Below the pieces are notes generated by a model. The model did not search any database and was not told the DNA's origin. It saw only the letters and a program-made list of their open reading frames with translations. The position numbers were made by a program, and so were the translations under genes. From Leucogyrophana mollusca (lineage: Eukaryota > Basidiomycota > Agaricomycetes > Boletales): DNA of 47,410 nt. Location: NCBI GenBank assembly GCA_021014945.1, contig MU266546.1:1-47410 (forward strand), written 5' to 3'. Positions 34,962 through 45,975 of the stretch are shown in pieces. Numbering within the stretch: position 1 is the stretch's first letter; every line of letters begins with the position of its first letter.

Positions 34962-36558
34962 CTACTGTATGGCAGGTGCAGCACGTCCGTCTGCTGGAGG
35001 AGCTTCCATTTCCTGGAATTCCGCGAGAGCGGCCGAGAAGGACCACTCGCTCTCGCTCTTGTCACATTCACGAAGGTTGAACATGATGCGGGAAGCAACT
35101 GCACTGTGTATGACAATCTGCAGGCTGATAGTGATCACTGTCAGAGCTGATGATGATTCATAGGGAGAGTTACACACGAATCGAACATATCAAGATACGG
35201 AATCTTAGGTGCCGAATGTTAGAGCTTTACCAGCAGAAAACAAGTAAAAAACTCACTGGGGCGGCAACACCAATAACAATATTCAATATCGATACAGCTA
35301 AGAGCCTTGTGTGAAGACCAACGAACAGAAATTACTGCATGAACTGATACGAGATGACTTACATATTATACACGCGATGTATATCATGTTGTCGCGAACA
35401 AGTATATTGACCACAGGGCAGGTTGAATGGCGATCCGTCCGGAACCTCGTCAAGCACAGTAGAACTGTGAGAGCGGATAAGATGAGCAAACACCACCAGA
35501 TATCGGGTGCTCACCGCTCTCATAAAACACCAGGAAAATATACGGGAACATAGAGCTCCTGTCCGTTTCAAATATGCACCCGTTCGGATTCACTTGGGCG
35601 TGCTAGTTATGGTCCAGGGTACCAGCTGACCTTCGGAAGCACTGCTCACCAATGTTACCATACTGCGAGGTAGTTGGCAAGGAAGACTGTGACATAACCA
35701 ATGCTCCCACGCCAGAAGCCTCTCAAAGACAACGACTCGATATCAGCAAACAAGAAGCAACTTTGGTGCACTCACGACAGCAAACATTAACAGTGAGAAC
35801 AGTAATTTTCTGTTGCGCTGCCAGACTGCATACGTTCGCAGGATCAGCAAACCTGAATTACAGCCATCAGCTTGTATAGGTCCCGAAAGCGGTATTGGAC
35901 GGCGACCTTCTGATGCCACAATGCAGATGTAGTGGACACCTTTGCTGGGATCAGCCAAATTAGATTGACGTGTGCGATAAGAATCTGACCACTGGAGGCT
36001 CGACCAAAGGGCATACACTATGGTCGACGGTTGAGCATCCAGTACATACAAGCCTTGGTGACTGACATTTTGACCAGTTCGTGTTTTTAAGGCGCCTGTG
36101 GGATAGTGTTTAGGAATGCGTCTGGAGATTAATGGGCATAATGCTTACCATAACAGGTCATGGAAACTGCGAGGAATGGCATATAGCGGGAGATAGTGAA
36201 CATGATCCGAGTTGACCCCCATTTCGTGCCCCACATCCAATGAATCTGAAAGGTGATCATTGAGCAGGTTGAGAAATCCGGGGACATAAGTGGAAACCAC
36301 CTCCGATTGGAAGATGACCCAATAGTCGTATACCTACATCGGAGTCAGCTCAAAAGGTGTTTCCGACAACAGAACAACGTGCCAGAATCGCGAACGCAGC
36401 CACTTTCGGTGGTAAATCAGTACCGGAGTGAGTAGCGACGTATGGGACCCACCATTGAAATACTGCGAAGGTGCCATTAGCTATACGATTAAGAGCGCAC
36501 ATCATTGCTTACGCACCTTGCTGGTCTGTAAACCAAAGGTGAGTAGCGGAGTGGACAT
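34962..36558 (-). CDS. DUF6533 seven-helix membrane protein (minus-strand copy)
   Basis: Fifteen exons give 277 aa: 36558-36517, 36462-36453, 36402-36383, 36333-36301, 36245-36149, 36095-36067, 36017-36005, 35939-35907, 35852-35776, 35719-35650, 35592-35515, 35464-35363, 35297-35257, 35203-35178, 35124-34962. Ten of the fifteen exons (2-9, 13 and 14) have exactly the same length as in the plus-strand copy. Motifs: FGLQTSKYFNVAAFAIL, VYDYWVIFQSE, WMWGTKWGSTRIMF, ISRYMPFLAVS, LLILRTYAVWQRNRK, NPNGCIFE, FLVFYES, LVRDNMIYIACII, IPYLDMFDS, HSAVASRIMFNLRE. The intron after exon 3 starts with GC (GCACGT) where the other copy has GT. Several donors are weak (GTCGAG, GTCGCC), so expression should be checked. 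Function unknown. Confidence 0.8.
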
Positions 36559-38916
36559 CACAAACCTGGAAATGTTTGTGGGATAGGATGAACACGAGTG
36601 AGATTGGAGTGATATACGCTCTAAATTTATCGCCATTAGCAGCCCGGCGAGTCACTGGGAGGGTGCACCGCAGCGGAGCTCTGATGTCCTCGCTCGTGCT
36701 ATTTTCATCGGGGTATCATTTGATAAAGCGGTGCAGAGGCGTAGTATCAGGAGTTGAAAAGGTGTTGAACCCGTTCTCGCCGTTGCTGGTGACTGCGAGC
36801 CAGGCCCGTCATAGATATGAGATGAATTCTAAGATCATCCGCGTGATGGCCGCCCGCATGATGCAGATTAGAGGGTGATATTTCTAGCAAGCCTGGTGTC
36901 ATAGTCCATCAAAGCTACGTAGAAGACCTGTGACCGTATGCAGGGCGTTTCAGCGGGAGTTACTCCAGAGAAGCAAAGAACATGCATCCACAGCACTTCG
37001 AGCGAGAAAATAGTGGTATACTCTCACAACTCAAATAGGATGAGCTACATATGTATACTGATGTAACCCATCGCCTGGCGACAGAGATTTTTGATGATGT
37101 CCAAACCGGTCGGTGGTATCAGGATGCAAGAGTCCGCGGGCGCACCTGCTTTGTGTGTAAACCGGCCAACCAAGTATCAAACAGCGCCCCTCTGAACAAG
37201 GGTGCTGAGATCTACCAGTTCGAAACTTGACGCACAGTGCTAGTGACCCCGAGGTTGAGGTTGTGATAGAGGAAGTGTATTACACGCCACGAAGCCCGTG
37301 ACAATCAATTTTGAAACCTTCCTCGGGTGGGACGGCTGCTGAAGACAAATTCCGCAAGGCTCGGTATCACGATATAGGAAAGGTTGTGTGACCGACTTCT
37401 CGAGTGCGGGTTCCCAGAGGAAATGGCCGCGAAGCAACCGGGACGGGGAAAGGATCCTCCGCTGGAGTATTGTCAAGCCATTGGAGAACGGTGCGATAAG
37501 TTTGATGACTTAGCCCCATCCTGAAGCATAAAAGACCGGAACTCACGCAGCCACATATGTAGACCTCCCCTGCCGATCTGTATGCCTGACGGAATATGGC
37601 TATTGTGTGTGGTTGGTCATGTGCAATCGAAGAGGTTTCGGAGCTGTAGAGAATTTGAGGGATGTTGAAGCATCATTTTACTAGCCTGTTGGATATGGCG
37701 GCGCTGCAACAGTCGAGGACGACCGAGACTGCGTACAACAGACAGGGTGTAACGGGTACTTGTCGTGTACAGTGTGTGCGTATCGGGAGTTGCCGGTAAA
37801 ATCTCATGGAAAGGAACGCGACCGTCTCTCCACCAGGACGCATGTATGTTTCCAGATAATTCTGTTCGTTTTGAACTGATTCTCCTTTGCCAGAGCGTGC
37901 CCATTTTTGATGCGTTGCTATAGAACTGATCCTTCAATTTGAAACTCGTAGATGTGACCCATTAAGCACGCATCCCGTTCTTCGAGCTGGCGTGAGCTTG
38001 AATGAATGTAACAGATGCAGTGGTCTTTGATGCCGAGACATAGATTATGGATATGGGGCAAGGATGAGTCCGCATTTCCTTTTGCCCATTATTCTTTGGC
38101 ATCGGCAGGAGCGACAGCGAAGATAATATCAAACAACAGCCGCCATGTACCCAATGAGAACCCCGATGCAACATGACTACTGTCACGAAAAGAGACTTTG
38201 AGGACTCCCGAAGGGTATCGGCGAGACTCAACACTCTTCCCAGTGGCTGTAGTAATTGGCCGTAGCAACTCGCGACAAACCTACAGTTTGCGATTGTAGC
38301 GATTCAGATGGAATCCTTCAAGTTTGAGTTACTGAATCCTGGCTCAGTGCCTTATGTTCTGTCGCTTCTCCGGAGGTGCTCAAGTAAGTCGCCACATCAA
38401 CAGTCACCCCTTGGGCATAACACTGAGTGAAAGCGTTCGCTGCAATCCAAGATATTGCTTACAGCTGAGCACCGAGCCTCGGTTTGCCCAAGCCGGTTAG
38501 AAATTATGTCGCACGAGATGACATTTTTAAATTTGTGTTTATTCCATCGTGTACAACGCAGCTCCTACGAGCACGTTCAAAGCAGTAAGCCAACTAAAAA
38601 CCTAGTGATACATCGATCCCAAGAATATATCTCCAAAAATACAGGTACGAGCCTCTAATTATCATGGCTCCAAAATGGCGGGTGAGTGAAACGACGAAAG
38701 GGGGTGTCCGAGATTAAGCATCGGTAATAAGTATGAAGATCAGCAACCCCTACGTTGATTTGCATCAAGCTGAACCACGCAGAGTGCCGCAAATGCGAAG
38801 ATACGAATGTGCGAGTTTTGTTTACGGTGAGCGCCTGTGCGCATGTGGTAGATGTAGATTAAGAGACTGAGACGGTGGGGAGGGGGACGAATGGCGGAGG
38901 AAACATGAGATATCCC
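36559..38916. other. Gene-poor stretch
   Basis: Contains the promoter of the minus-strand DUF6533 gene. ORFs at 37240-37476, 37617-37937 and 37962-38234 (all minus) lack recognisable motifs or splice continuity. I see no gene that I can defend over 2.3 kb. Confidence 0.4.
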
Positions 38917-39252
38917 TTAGATGCAGCCGAAGCGGCAAATGCGGGCCTCGACGTCCTCGACTTCCGTCGTGGGTTCGCGCTGAACAACGGGAAGGGCCTC
39001 GCGCTGATCAAGGGAAAAACAAATCAGGACGATGTTGGAAACTTCTCAGAACAACAGAAGACGCACAGCAAGGACCTCAGTGTCGAGTCGCGGGACGCTG
39101 AGCTCAGGAGCAGCAAGGGGAACTGGCGATGCTGATGCTAAACGGGGAGAACCACCGGTCAGTGTCATATAAAAACGGGCAACGGAAGAGAAAAACATAC
39201 CAAGAGCAGCGAAGACGGCGACGAGGTAGATGGCGGAGAACTTGGCGAACAT
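38917..39252 (-). CDS. Small putative secreted peptide precursor
   Basis: Three exons (39252-39201, 39131-39067, 39003-38917) with introns of 69 and 63 bp give 67 aa. The second intron is textbook: donor GTGCGT, branch CCTGAT, pyrimidine tract, acceptor GATCAG. Residues 1-18 (MFAKFSAIYLVAVFAALA) form a signal peptide, then a short pro-region (PELSVPRLDTEVLA) and a C-terminal part with single Arg sites that ends EARICRFGCI, with cysteines at 62 and 66. The design is that of a secreted precursor trimmed by a protease; a CxxxC loop or disulfide-linked dimer is possible. No CAAX box, so not a lipopeptide mating pheromone. If the second intron were retained, the product would end LAVRLLLF at 45 aa. 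A weaker relative lies at 40621-40845. Confidence 0.55.
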
Positions 39253-40620
39253 TGTAATTTTATTTTCGGGTGGGGATGTTATTGTTCTGTCGAGTTTGGA
39301 TGCGAGAGGAGTAGTTTGCAGGATGCTTAGAATGGACAGAACAATAAGATCGAAAAGCACAAAAGAGCTCGGCTGTTGACTCACTTCAAGCGACCACTCA
39401 TCGTCTTTATATCGCATCTCTTCAGAATCTTTCCCTCACTCCCGTATCAACGTTCTTTGAATCTGCCAAACGCGGCGGGCAGCAAAGAAACGTCCGTATT
39501 TGGGGTGTAGCTTCAAACCGGATTTGGGAACTACTTTGTACCAGTGCAGCTTCTCGGCGATAGCGTGAGTTGCCAGCGTGGTCTGGTACACCACATTGCA
39601 GTGACATCACGGGATGGGAAAGGAAAGCCGCAACGGATTTGGGAGTTTCCTTGTGAGCGTGAGCTCGGAAGTGAGCGCAGAAGATGAACTACAACACCTG
39701 CCTTTCTGGGAACAAGGTGGTCGGCGTGGTAACCGGACCGCCGACCTCTTTGCCTTTTTGCCTTGCTTATCAGCTTTCCTCCATCGTCCTCGAGCAAGTC
39801 TGTTGCGTGTGCCTCGAGTGCCTGACGTAGGGACTCGCACACTTTCAGTCTGGAGCCAATTCGTTTCGATCCTGAAACGGCTTCATAATTCAGGCTGCCC
39901 AAGTGGGTGACTGACCTTGCACCAAGCCTTCATGCGTCTACCTAACCTCCAGTTCGAATGAAATTTCATTGAAGGTGGGTGCTCCTCGGCACCAGTGAGC
40001 TCACCTTTATCTTTCATGGAGCACACTCTTCCGTCATTCGAAATTCGACGGCGCGGACAACGACGTGGATATCATGATCCTGCCTGTTCATTTTTCGAGG
40101 AGCATTCGAAAGACGAGATATCTATCCTCGTTATCATCTGTCCCTATTCCTGGACCCGCCTTCAAGGTGAGGTGCCACCACGTCTACAGTGTTTACCAAT
40201 CCTCTCCCCAAGTCTGCGGTCCGACAGCGATACAGCCGTTTTACCGAACGTGGGGCCAGATGTGATGGTCGATCGGACGGCCCACCGAAAACTCAGACTC
40301 GCACATGAATATCCGGCAATGTTTCTTATGTCCAAACCAACGCCCTGGAATAAGTATCATATGCTAACTATCCACTGCCGGGGGTCCCGAGGGAGAGGAT
40401 AGAGGAGGCGAATGGGTGCTAGCATGATATGAATGCATTGAGCATCTGCAAGGCCCCGACGACCAGATTCTAACTTAGGATATAAACGATGTAACCAATG
40501 CGGCCGCTAAGGTACGGGGCAAATAAATAAATTCTAGATCGATCCGAGCCATTCGTCAGAAAGTCCCCCCCGGAATCAAGAGAGAACTTACAAGCTCAAA
40601 GAAAAGACTGACACTGGACT
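39253..40620. other. Intergenic, no gene recognised
   Basis: The plus-strand ORFs 39614-39910 and 39995-40402 have no motif, and neither is supported by introns or context. The left part is the promoter of the small peptide gene. Confidence 0.45.
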
Positions 40621-40845
40621 TCATGCCCTCAAGTTCTGGATGCGGTCACCTCGGCGGATGCGGGTGTCGAGGTCTACCTCCAGCTCTCGCTCTTGCGCTG
40701 AGGCTGGCGAAGCAGCCGCAAACAACGATAACGCTACCGTGGCGATGATTAGTCAAGCTCTAACGGAGGCACTGGCAAAGGCATCGAACGCACAGGCCAG
40801 AGTAAAGAACACAACACGGACGGAGGTAATATGTGCGAACATCAT
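40621..40845 (-). CDS. Second small putative secreted peptide precursor
   Basis: Modelled as exons 40845-40773 and 40733-40621 (40-bp intron, donor GTGCCT, branch GACTAAT), 61 aa. It begins MMFAHITSVRVVFFTLACAF with a hydrophobic leader, and after it ELEVDLDTRIRR resembles ELSVPRLDTEVLAR of the peptide gene 1.4 kb to the left. No cysteine in the C-terminal part. The intron is short and an unspliced read stops after 30 residues, so the model is weak. A third exon after GTGACC at about 40648 is possible. Confidence 0.35.
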
Positions 40846-41568
40846 GTGACGGTATGTGATTGAAATTCAGGTGAGATTAGATGTAAGGACTCGTTCGTCG
40901 CAGGTGCTCGCTGTGATGAGAGACCAGAACGAAGAATATCTCGTCCCCCTTTATATCTCACGATCACAGTCCAAAGGTTGATGCTCGAAAGCTCGAAATT
41001 GACAATGATATTAGTTGTGTTAGACAGGCGTTCCCCTGAGCTCTCCCCGTAAACTCGACTATCAGGCCTCTACCAAAGATAGGCCATCCTTTCAATGTGA
41101 AATGATACGGGGTGATGGGAAAGGAGGGGAAGCACAGGTCGATGGTGGGTCACGGTTTCAAGGGAGCCCTCGCTGTCGCGAATACAAGGCTTGCCTAAAT
41201 TGGAACTGAGGGAGAACGACTCTCCAGCGTCCTCAGTCCTTTTCCCCTCCAGTGCACATGTCTGTGCAGGCAGATATCCGAGAAGTTCGATCACAAGGAC
41301 GTCAGGGCAAACCTTGGGCGAGACATGAGCGGTTGCAAGCCTAAGTGGCGCTGTTGCCAGCGCGGTGTTAAACTGCCGCTCGATAATTATATCCTGGCCA
41401 GCAGATTGCAGGTCACGCAGTCAAAACAGACCAGAACGGAGAGCATTGGTATTGAGCAGACATGGCCTCATTCATGTGACATCTAGCAAGTATTCCCCCC
41501 TCAACTAACCTCGCCCCTTGCCACTCATCAATCGACCTCCTGCATTCTCCATTCGCTTTAATGGACCG
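40846..41568. other. Intergenic
   Basis: Holds the promoter of the second peptide gene and the 3' flank of the next minus-strand gene. No further feature recognised. Confidence 0.5.
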
Positions 41569-42404
41569 CTATTGGTCCCATTTGGGTATTGGAAGGCGAG
41601 GTGGCAACCTCCTGAAGCTCTTTTCTGTCGGCTTTGGGGGCGGGGTGGCGGTGATCTTGGGATGTAGGCCGTTTATAACCTCTGTCGCTGGCGCATCTGT
41701 GGCCTTGTGCAACGAGGGATCTGCGGGAGTATCTGTTGCACAAGAAAGGTCTTGATTTCTCGGGGGAACATCTTCGCTGTATGGGCTGTCTTCTTGTTGC
41801 TTAGAGGGAACAGTAGGTTTCGTGGCGCCAACATGACGGTACGGCGACTTGAGGGTTTCCACGAATGCTGCAAAGTCCGCCTTGGGCGATAGCGGTGACA
41901 CGGGTGGAGATGACCACGGCCTGTCGAATATACCACAGGGAGACTACATCACAGTGGGAGTAAATAACCTGGAAAGCTTGGTTACCGTGAGGACCTACCT
42001 TTGGACTCCAGTCGCCCGACGTCCTCTGGATGTTGGTACGCTTCTTCGGAAATGGAGGGCGCTTCACTTTCAGGCGGAGGCGTGGCTTAGTGTGCAGGGG
42101 GCGTAGTATCTCAACCTGATGACTGTAGCCGTCGGTGGGGGTATCATACTCGTCCGTGAGCGATATGTCACCAAAAGCGGTGATTGTATGCTCTTCATCC
42201 CCAGAGTCCGTCCCACTGCTGTGAGAGTCGGAACATGCATCTAGCTCTATGTGGGCGAAGGGCAAGCCGGGCGGGAACGTGGGGGTCTTAGGCCACGCAT
42301 CCAGCGGGGACGTAGGCTCGGGAGATGATCTCTGCGATGAAAGGTCAGTATTACGCATATGGGTGCGTTTCAATTGCACTTACGAGGTTGTTGAAGGTAG
42401 ACAT
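41569..42404 (-). CDS. Proline-rich, probably disordered protein of unknown function
   Basis: Exons 42404-42384, 42331-41999 and 41880-41569 give 221 aa. It starts MSTFNNL, then SSPEPTSPLDAWPKTPTFPPG and an acidic Ser/Asp stretch, a basic cluster (RLRLKVKRPPFPKKRTN), then FAAFVETLKSPYRHVG and a Pro/Lys-rich end. The first intron is clear. The second is unusually long (118 bp) and uses an AAG acceptor; the better-looking ACAG acceptor at 41932 would shift the frame and end in an unrelated C-terminus, although the natural-looking peptide WSSPPVSPLSPKADF lies across it. A one-base problem or an unrecognised micro-intron is possible. No family recognised. Confidence 0.55.
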
Positions 42405-42722
42405 GTTGGTTCTAAATCATGGAGATTTCTGGAGAGAATGTGCGGCGTGATGGTTTTTTATATAGGACATTGCAATCCCAGTGGCATTGTGGACTCGAAC
42501 CCACAAAGTGTGTTTCCATCAGGTTATCTGCCACACTGGGTAGAGCTTTGGGTAGATTGCAAGGAACAAAAGGCACCTTCCAGTTCGCGTGGTGGAGAGG
42601 AGGAGGGTGTAAACATGCGTAAATAACGCGTGAGCCACGTGCCCGTCCACGTGCCAGGCAATAATTCCCTTCCCTACCGAGCTCAGGTTCATCCGAGTCC
42701 AGTTCTCGGGCCTCGGCTGGTC
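42405..42722. promoter_or_regulatory. Divergent promoter, SLD7-like gene and unknown gene
   Basis: The 318-bp region drives two genes in opposite directions. It has an MluI cell-cycle box, ACGCGT, at 42626-42631, about 92 bp before the SLD7-like ATG, and two CACGTG E-boxes at 42636-42641 and 42648-42653. ACGCGT is the target of MBF (Mbp1/Swi6), which activates DNA-replication genes at G1/S, so its place here fits the downstream gene. Confidence 0.55.
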
Positions 42723-44447
42723 ATGAGCTTGTTTACCGCAGCTCCAGCAATTACAATCACCGATGCGACACCACCGAAGACCGCAGCGTCAGCAACCAGT
42801 GCTAGCAGTACCCCCACGGCGAGTGGGTCTTCGTATCGTCTGCTATATCGCGGTTCTCTATCCCTTCCCGATTCCTACCTTCTTCTCGACGGTCTGACGT
42901 TCACTGCGCGACTCGCCAGCACGGACTTACTGCACAATCCTTTGGCGCTTGCTCTTGAGAGCATGCGCGGTCGCCCTTCCTTACGCTTCAAAGGCACGGC
43001 GAAGATAAAAGATGTGTGGTTAGACACGTCCGGTGAAGTTTGTATGTGAGCATGGCTTATCATCCGTTCTCTTGTCTCCGTGATAACCGGTGCGCAGGGA
43101 CATACACCCGTTTGCCACATTGTCACGCGTTTACTTTGAGAACATGCTCTGCTTAGCAGAGATAGGCGTGCGGGTGGCTCTGGGCGACACTGGTACGCTC
43201 ATGTCACTTATATTGACTGAACTCGTTAAACTTAGTGGTATATTGAACTCGCGCTCTATATGTACTGCGAAGATGGTCCGGAGACAACAGAGATCCTCAT
43301 TTACGGAGAGCCTTCCACTGAACTCCTCCCTTCCACGTCAAAAGCCCCTCCCATTATAATACGCGTAGCGCGCATCACGCCCGCACCCCGTCCACCTCGA
43401 CCAGATGACCCCACTCCTCGAAGGCCCCCCGCACATCTCCAATTTGGTTCCAAGTCCAAACGTCTTCCTGAGTCTCACAAACACCTACTTGAGTCCTTCG
43501 AGTCGCTCGGTGCCTCTAAGCGCATACGGCTCAAAGGCAAGGACAAAGGGACAACCATAGAAGATGATGAAATCGTCAAGCGAGCGAGAGACGTCATGAT
43601 GCATCTCCCGAAACCTGGTCAGAGCGCAGCAGTATTCAAGGTTCCAGCGCTGCCTAGAACGAAGTCAAAATCGACGGCTAATGGCGAGGATGTCTTTGGA
43701 GTTATTCAACCTTCTAACGACAAAGGTAAGGGCAAGGCGAGAGATGTGGACACCTTCGACGCTAGGGTCAGCATCACGTCAGACTCCACGATTGAGGAGG
43801 AGAACAAGACTGTGCGTATACCGGTCTTCTTCCAGTTCAGAATTACCACTGATGCGCCTTGTTTATATGGTGGCTCTTGTGCCTTTTGGCCCCTATTCTC
43901 GTGCATTATTTGTGGCTTACCCACACGCCCACCGCCATAAATCCTCATGCATACAGGTGATAAAGAAAACAGCCGTGAAACACCTCTCCTCGGTTGGGGT
44001 AAACAAGAGTCATCCAGAGTTCAAGGATCTATATGGGTTCGTGTATAAAGGGGCAGCATTTGCTTTGGTGAGGTTCCCTCTTCATTGGTGTCGCTTCATG
44101 GGTGGGCCACGATTGATGGCTCGGGCTGGAGGGTTTTCTGGTACTTTTACCATGTCCCTCGGCTCTTAAGTGCCGCCTACGCGTTTTTACGCATACGTCA
44201 TCTCAGTATCTCGTCGTGCTTTTACGTGCCGGCGACGTCTCTTTGCGCTGTCCATTGATGTTATTTCTTGTTCGCCCTCTGCCGTTCACCTTGTAGTCAT
44301 TACTCATTGTATATGTCGTTACAGCGCGCAAAGATAAAAACTTCGCAAGTTAGCAGACGGGCTGTGGACACGCTGGTCGAGGCGCATGTCAAACTGTATG
44401 TAGCAGAGTACCACGAACCTGTACACAGCGGACCACAAGGAGTGTGA
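42723..44447 (+). CDS. SLD7: Probable Sld7, DNA replication initiation factor
   Basis: Exons 42723-43045, 43098-43192, 43236-43811, 43957-44067 and 44325-44447 encode about 409 aa. The C-terminus (IKKTAVKHLSSVGVNKSH, PEFKDLYGFVYKGAAFAL, then VDTLVEAHVKLYVAE) fits the Sld7 C-terminal domain, and the N-terminal part has CMDIHPFATLSRVYFENM, RVALGDT and YIELALYMYCEDG. The middle is basic and disordered. Sld7 binds Sld3 and helps load Cdc45 at origins. One junction is not clean: exon 2 ends in phase 1 (donor GTACGC at 43193), but the only acceptor (TTAG at 43235) leads into exon 3 in phase 0, one base out. This may be a frameshift, a sequence error or a non-canonical splice. The last intron (257 bp) is long for this genome. 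The first in-frame ATG is used. Confidence 0.65.
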
Positions 44448-45056
44448 CAGATTGCCATCAGCGGCGCATCTGCCGCGCCATATCCTCTCGATCTCCTGTT
44501 TGATGTCACTTCGCCAAAGCTGGAACGAACTTACTTTGACAGTGTCCGCGCGCCACTTCACCTTGGCGATACTACCAGGTGAGGGGACATCGCAGAACGT
44601 CGAAGGAACAACTTGAAACCACTGCGTGACGACGGACCTGTCGTTACCGTCGCAGAAGGCAGTGAGAGTTGTTGACAGTTGGTATAGTGTTCGCGCAAAG
44701 GACGGGCGCCTTCCGCTGAATTTCAAGAGCACTGTGATTCTGCATGTGGCTGGGATCTTTGGCATTTCCCTCGGGGGATGTCAATTCTAGTGGAGGAGAC
44801 CTGTAGAGTTCACAGCACCGTACTGTACTGAATCTAGGTACTAATCCAATGCCCAAGCTCGCGATGACACCACAGAAGGGGGGTTGTCCGTTCTTAGGGA
44901 CGCTGATGAGGGATCGCCAGGTGCGGTGGTATCTTGGTTAAGAACATGCATGATGATAGTAATACACGTGTGATGTAAAGGAACGAAATGAAATATCGCT
45001 ATGCGACAGGAGACATAACGGAAGGGGGAACGTATGAATCAACCCCAAATTCCAAC
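44448..45056. other. Intergenic, with a possible antisense ORF
   Basis: A 148-codon minus-strand ORF (44765-44319) overlaps the last SLD7 exon; it carries LLKFSGRRPSFARTLYQLS and a GTAAGT donor at about 44534. I do not recognise it and do not call it a gene. Nothing else seen. Confidence 0.4.
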
Positions 45057-45975
45057 CTAGAAAGCACTAGATCCGTCTCCGCACCCAACCGGCACGTCCA
45101 GCCTCCGAGTCACCTCCATTGCTTTTTCCCATCCACTGTCCTCCCCGACCACCGAATCCCAGCACAGGTCCTCGAAACTCTCCATCGGCGCCAAAACCAC
45201 CTCTGGATCCACGTCTTCCAGCCAATCCGTGTCGTAGTGCCCACCATACCAGCTCGCGTCGTCATCATAATCCCTCGGAACGATCCTCCTCAGCTCCTTG
45301 TGGAAGATATCAAGCAGGAGCTCTTGTTGTGCGATTGCCTGCCGTACGTCGGACGAGCATGACATCGGGAACGTCCCGGAGAAGAAAGCGTCACAAGGCG
45401 AGTCTGAGCGTAGGTCGGGACTGGGGGAAGCGGGACGGTACCACGGGCTGTCGCTGGGGATACTGATGTACTGCGCTTCCGATTCTCCGAAATCAGAGTC
45501 GGAGGCGGAAGATTCAGAGGTAGTGCTGTCGTCGCTGTCCTCTAGGATGGTCGAGGGAGGTGCAGGAACCCAGGGAGAATCGCGGAATATAGCAGCGATG
45601 CTGCTATCCTCTGAGTCATAGTCTTCTGCCGGAGAGTAGTAATGATTGTATGGATGGAGTTCGGACGAGTAGATATCGTTTCGTTTTGTGAAAGTGGCTG
45701 GCCCAGCCTCGACTTCGACTTGTGCAGCCTGTCACAGCAGTGGGTTAGATGCTATGACTGGTGGTTTGACCTAAATGAGAACGTACCTGACATACAGTCT
45801 TGATCCACGCCTCCAGTGTAGTGCTATCCCCGTACATCGACCGTGTTGGCGATGGCCCTGCACCTAGGAAACCTTCATCCAGCTCTGCGATGTGAGGGAA
45901 TGTAGAGTGTGAGTGTGATGGCAGGTCTTGATGCTGACCAGCAACACGTAGACCGCCTTGGGTATCAAAAACCAT
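45057..45975 (-). CDS. Acidic protein of unknown function
   Basis: Two exons (45975-45787, 45728-45057) with a 58-bp intron (GTACGT / TGACAG) give 286 aa. It begins MVFDTQGGLRVAGQHQDL and has STTLEAWIKTVCQ before the intron. The middle is strongly acidic and Ser-rich (ILEDSDDSTTSESSASDSDF). Around residue 190 there is a helical segment (SSDVRQAIAQQELLLDIFHK), followed by many Asp/Trp residues (WYGGHYDTDWLEDVDPEVV). No signal peptide or membrane helix. Codon use is like neighbouring genes. Not recognised; the composition would suit a nuclear or adaptor protein, but that is only a guess. Confidence 0.65.

Noticed and set aside
38917..39252. Lipopeptide mating pheromone
   Set aside because: The product ends in Cys-Ile without a CAAX box, and no pheromone receptor or homeodomain gene lies nearby.
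39046..39417. 123-aa minus-strand ORF as the real gene at this locus
   Set aside because: It reads through two good introns; the first 50 residues precede the signal peptide ATG, and splicing yields a more sensible 67-aa precursor.
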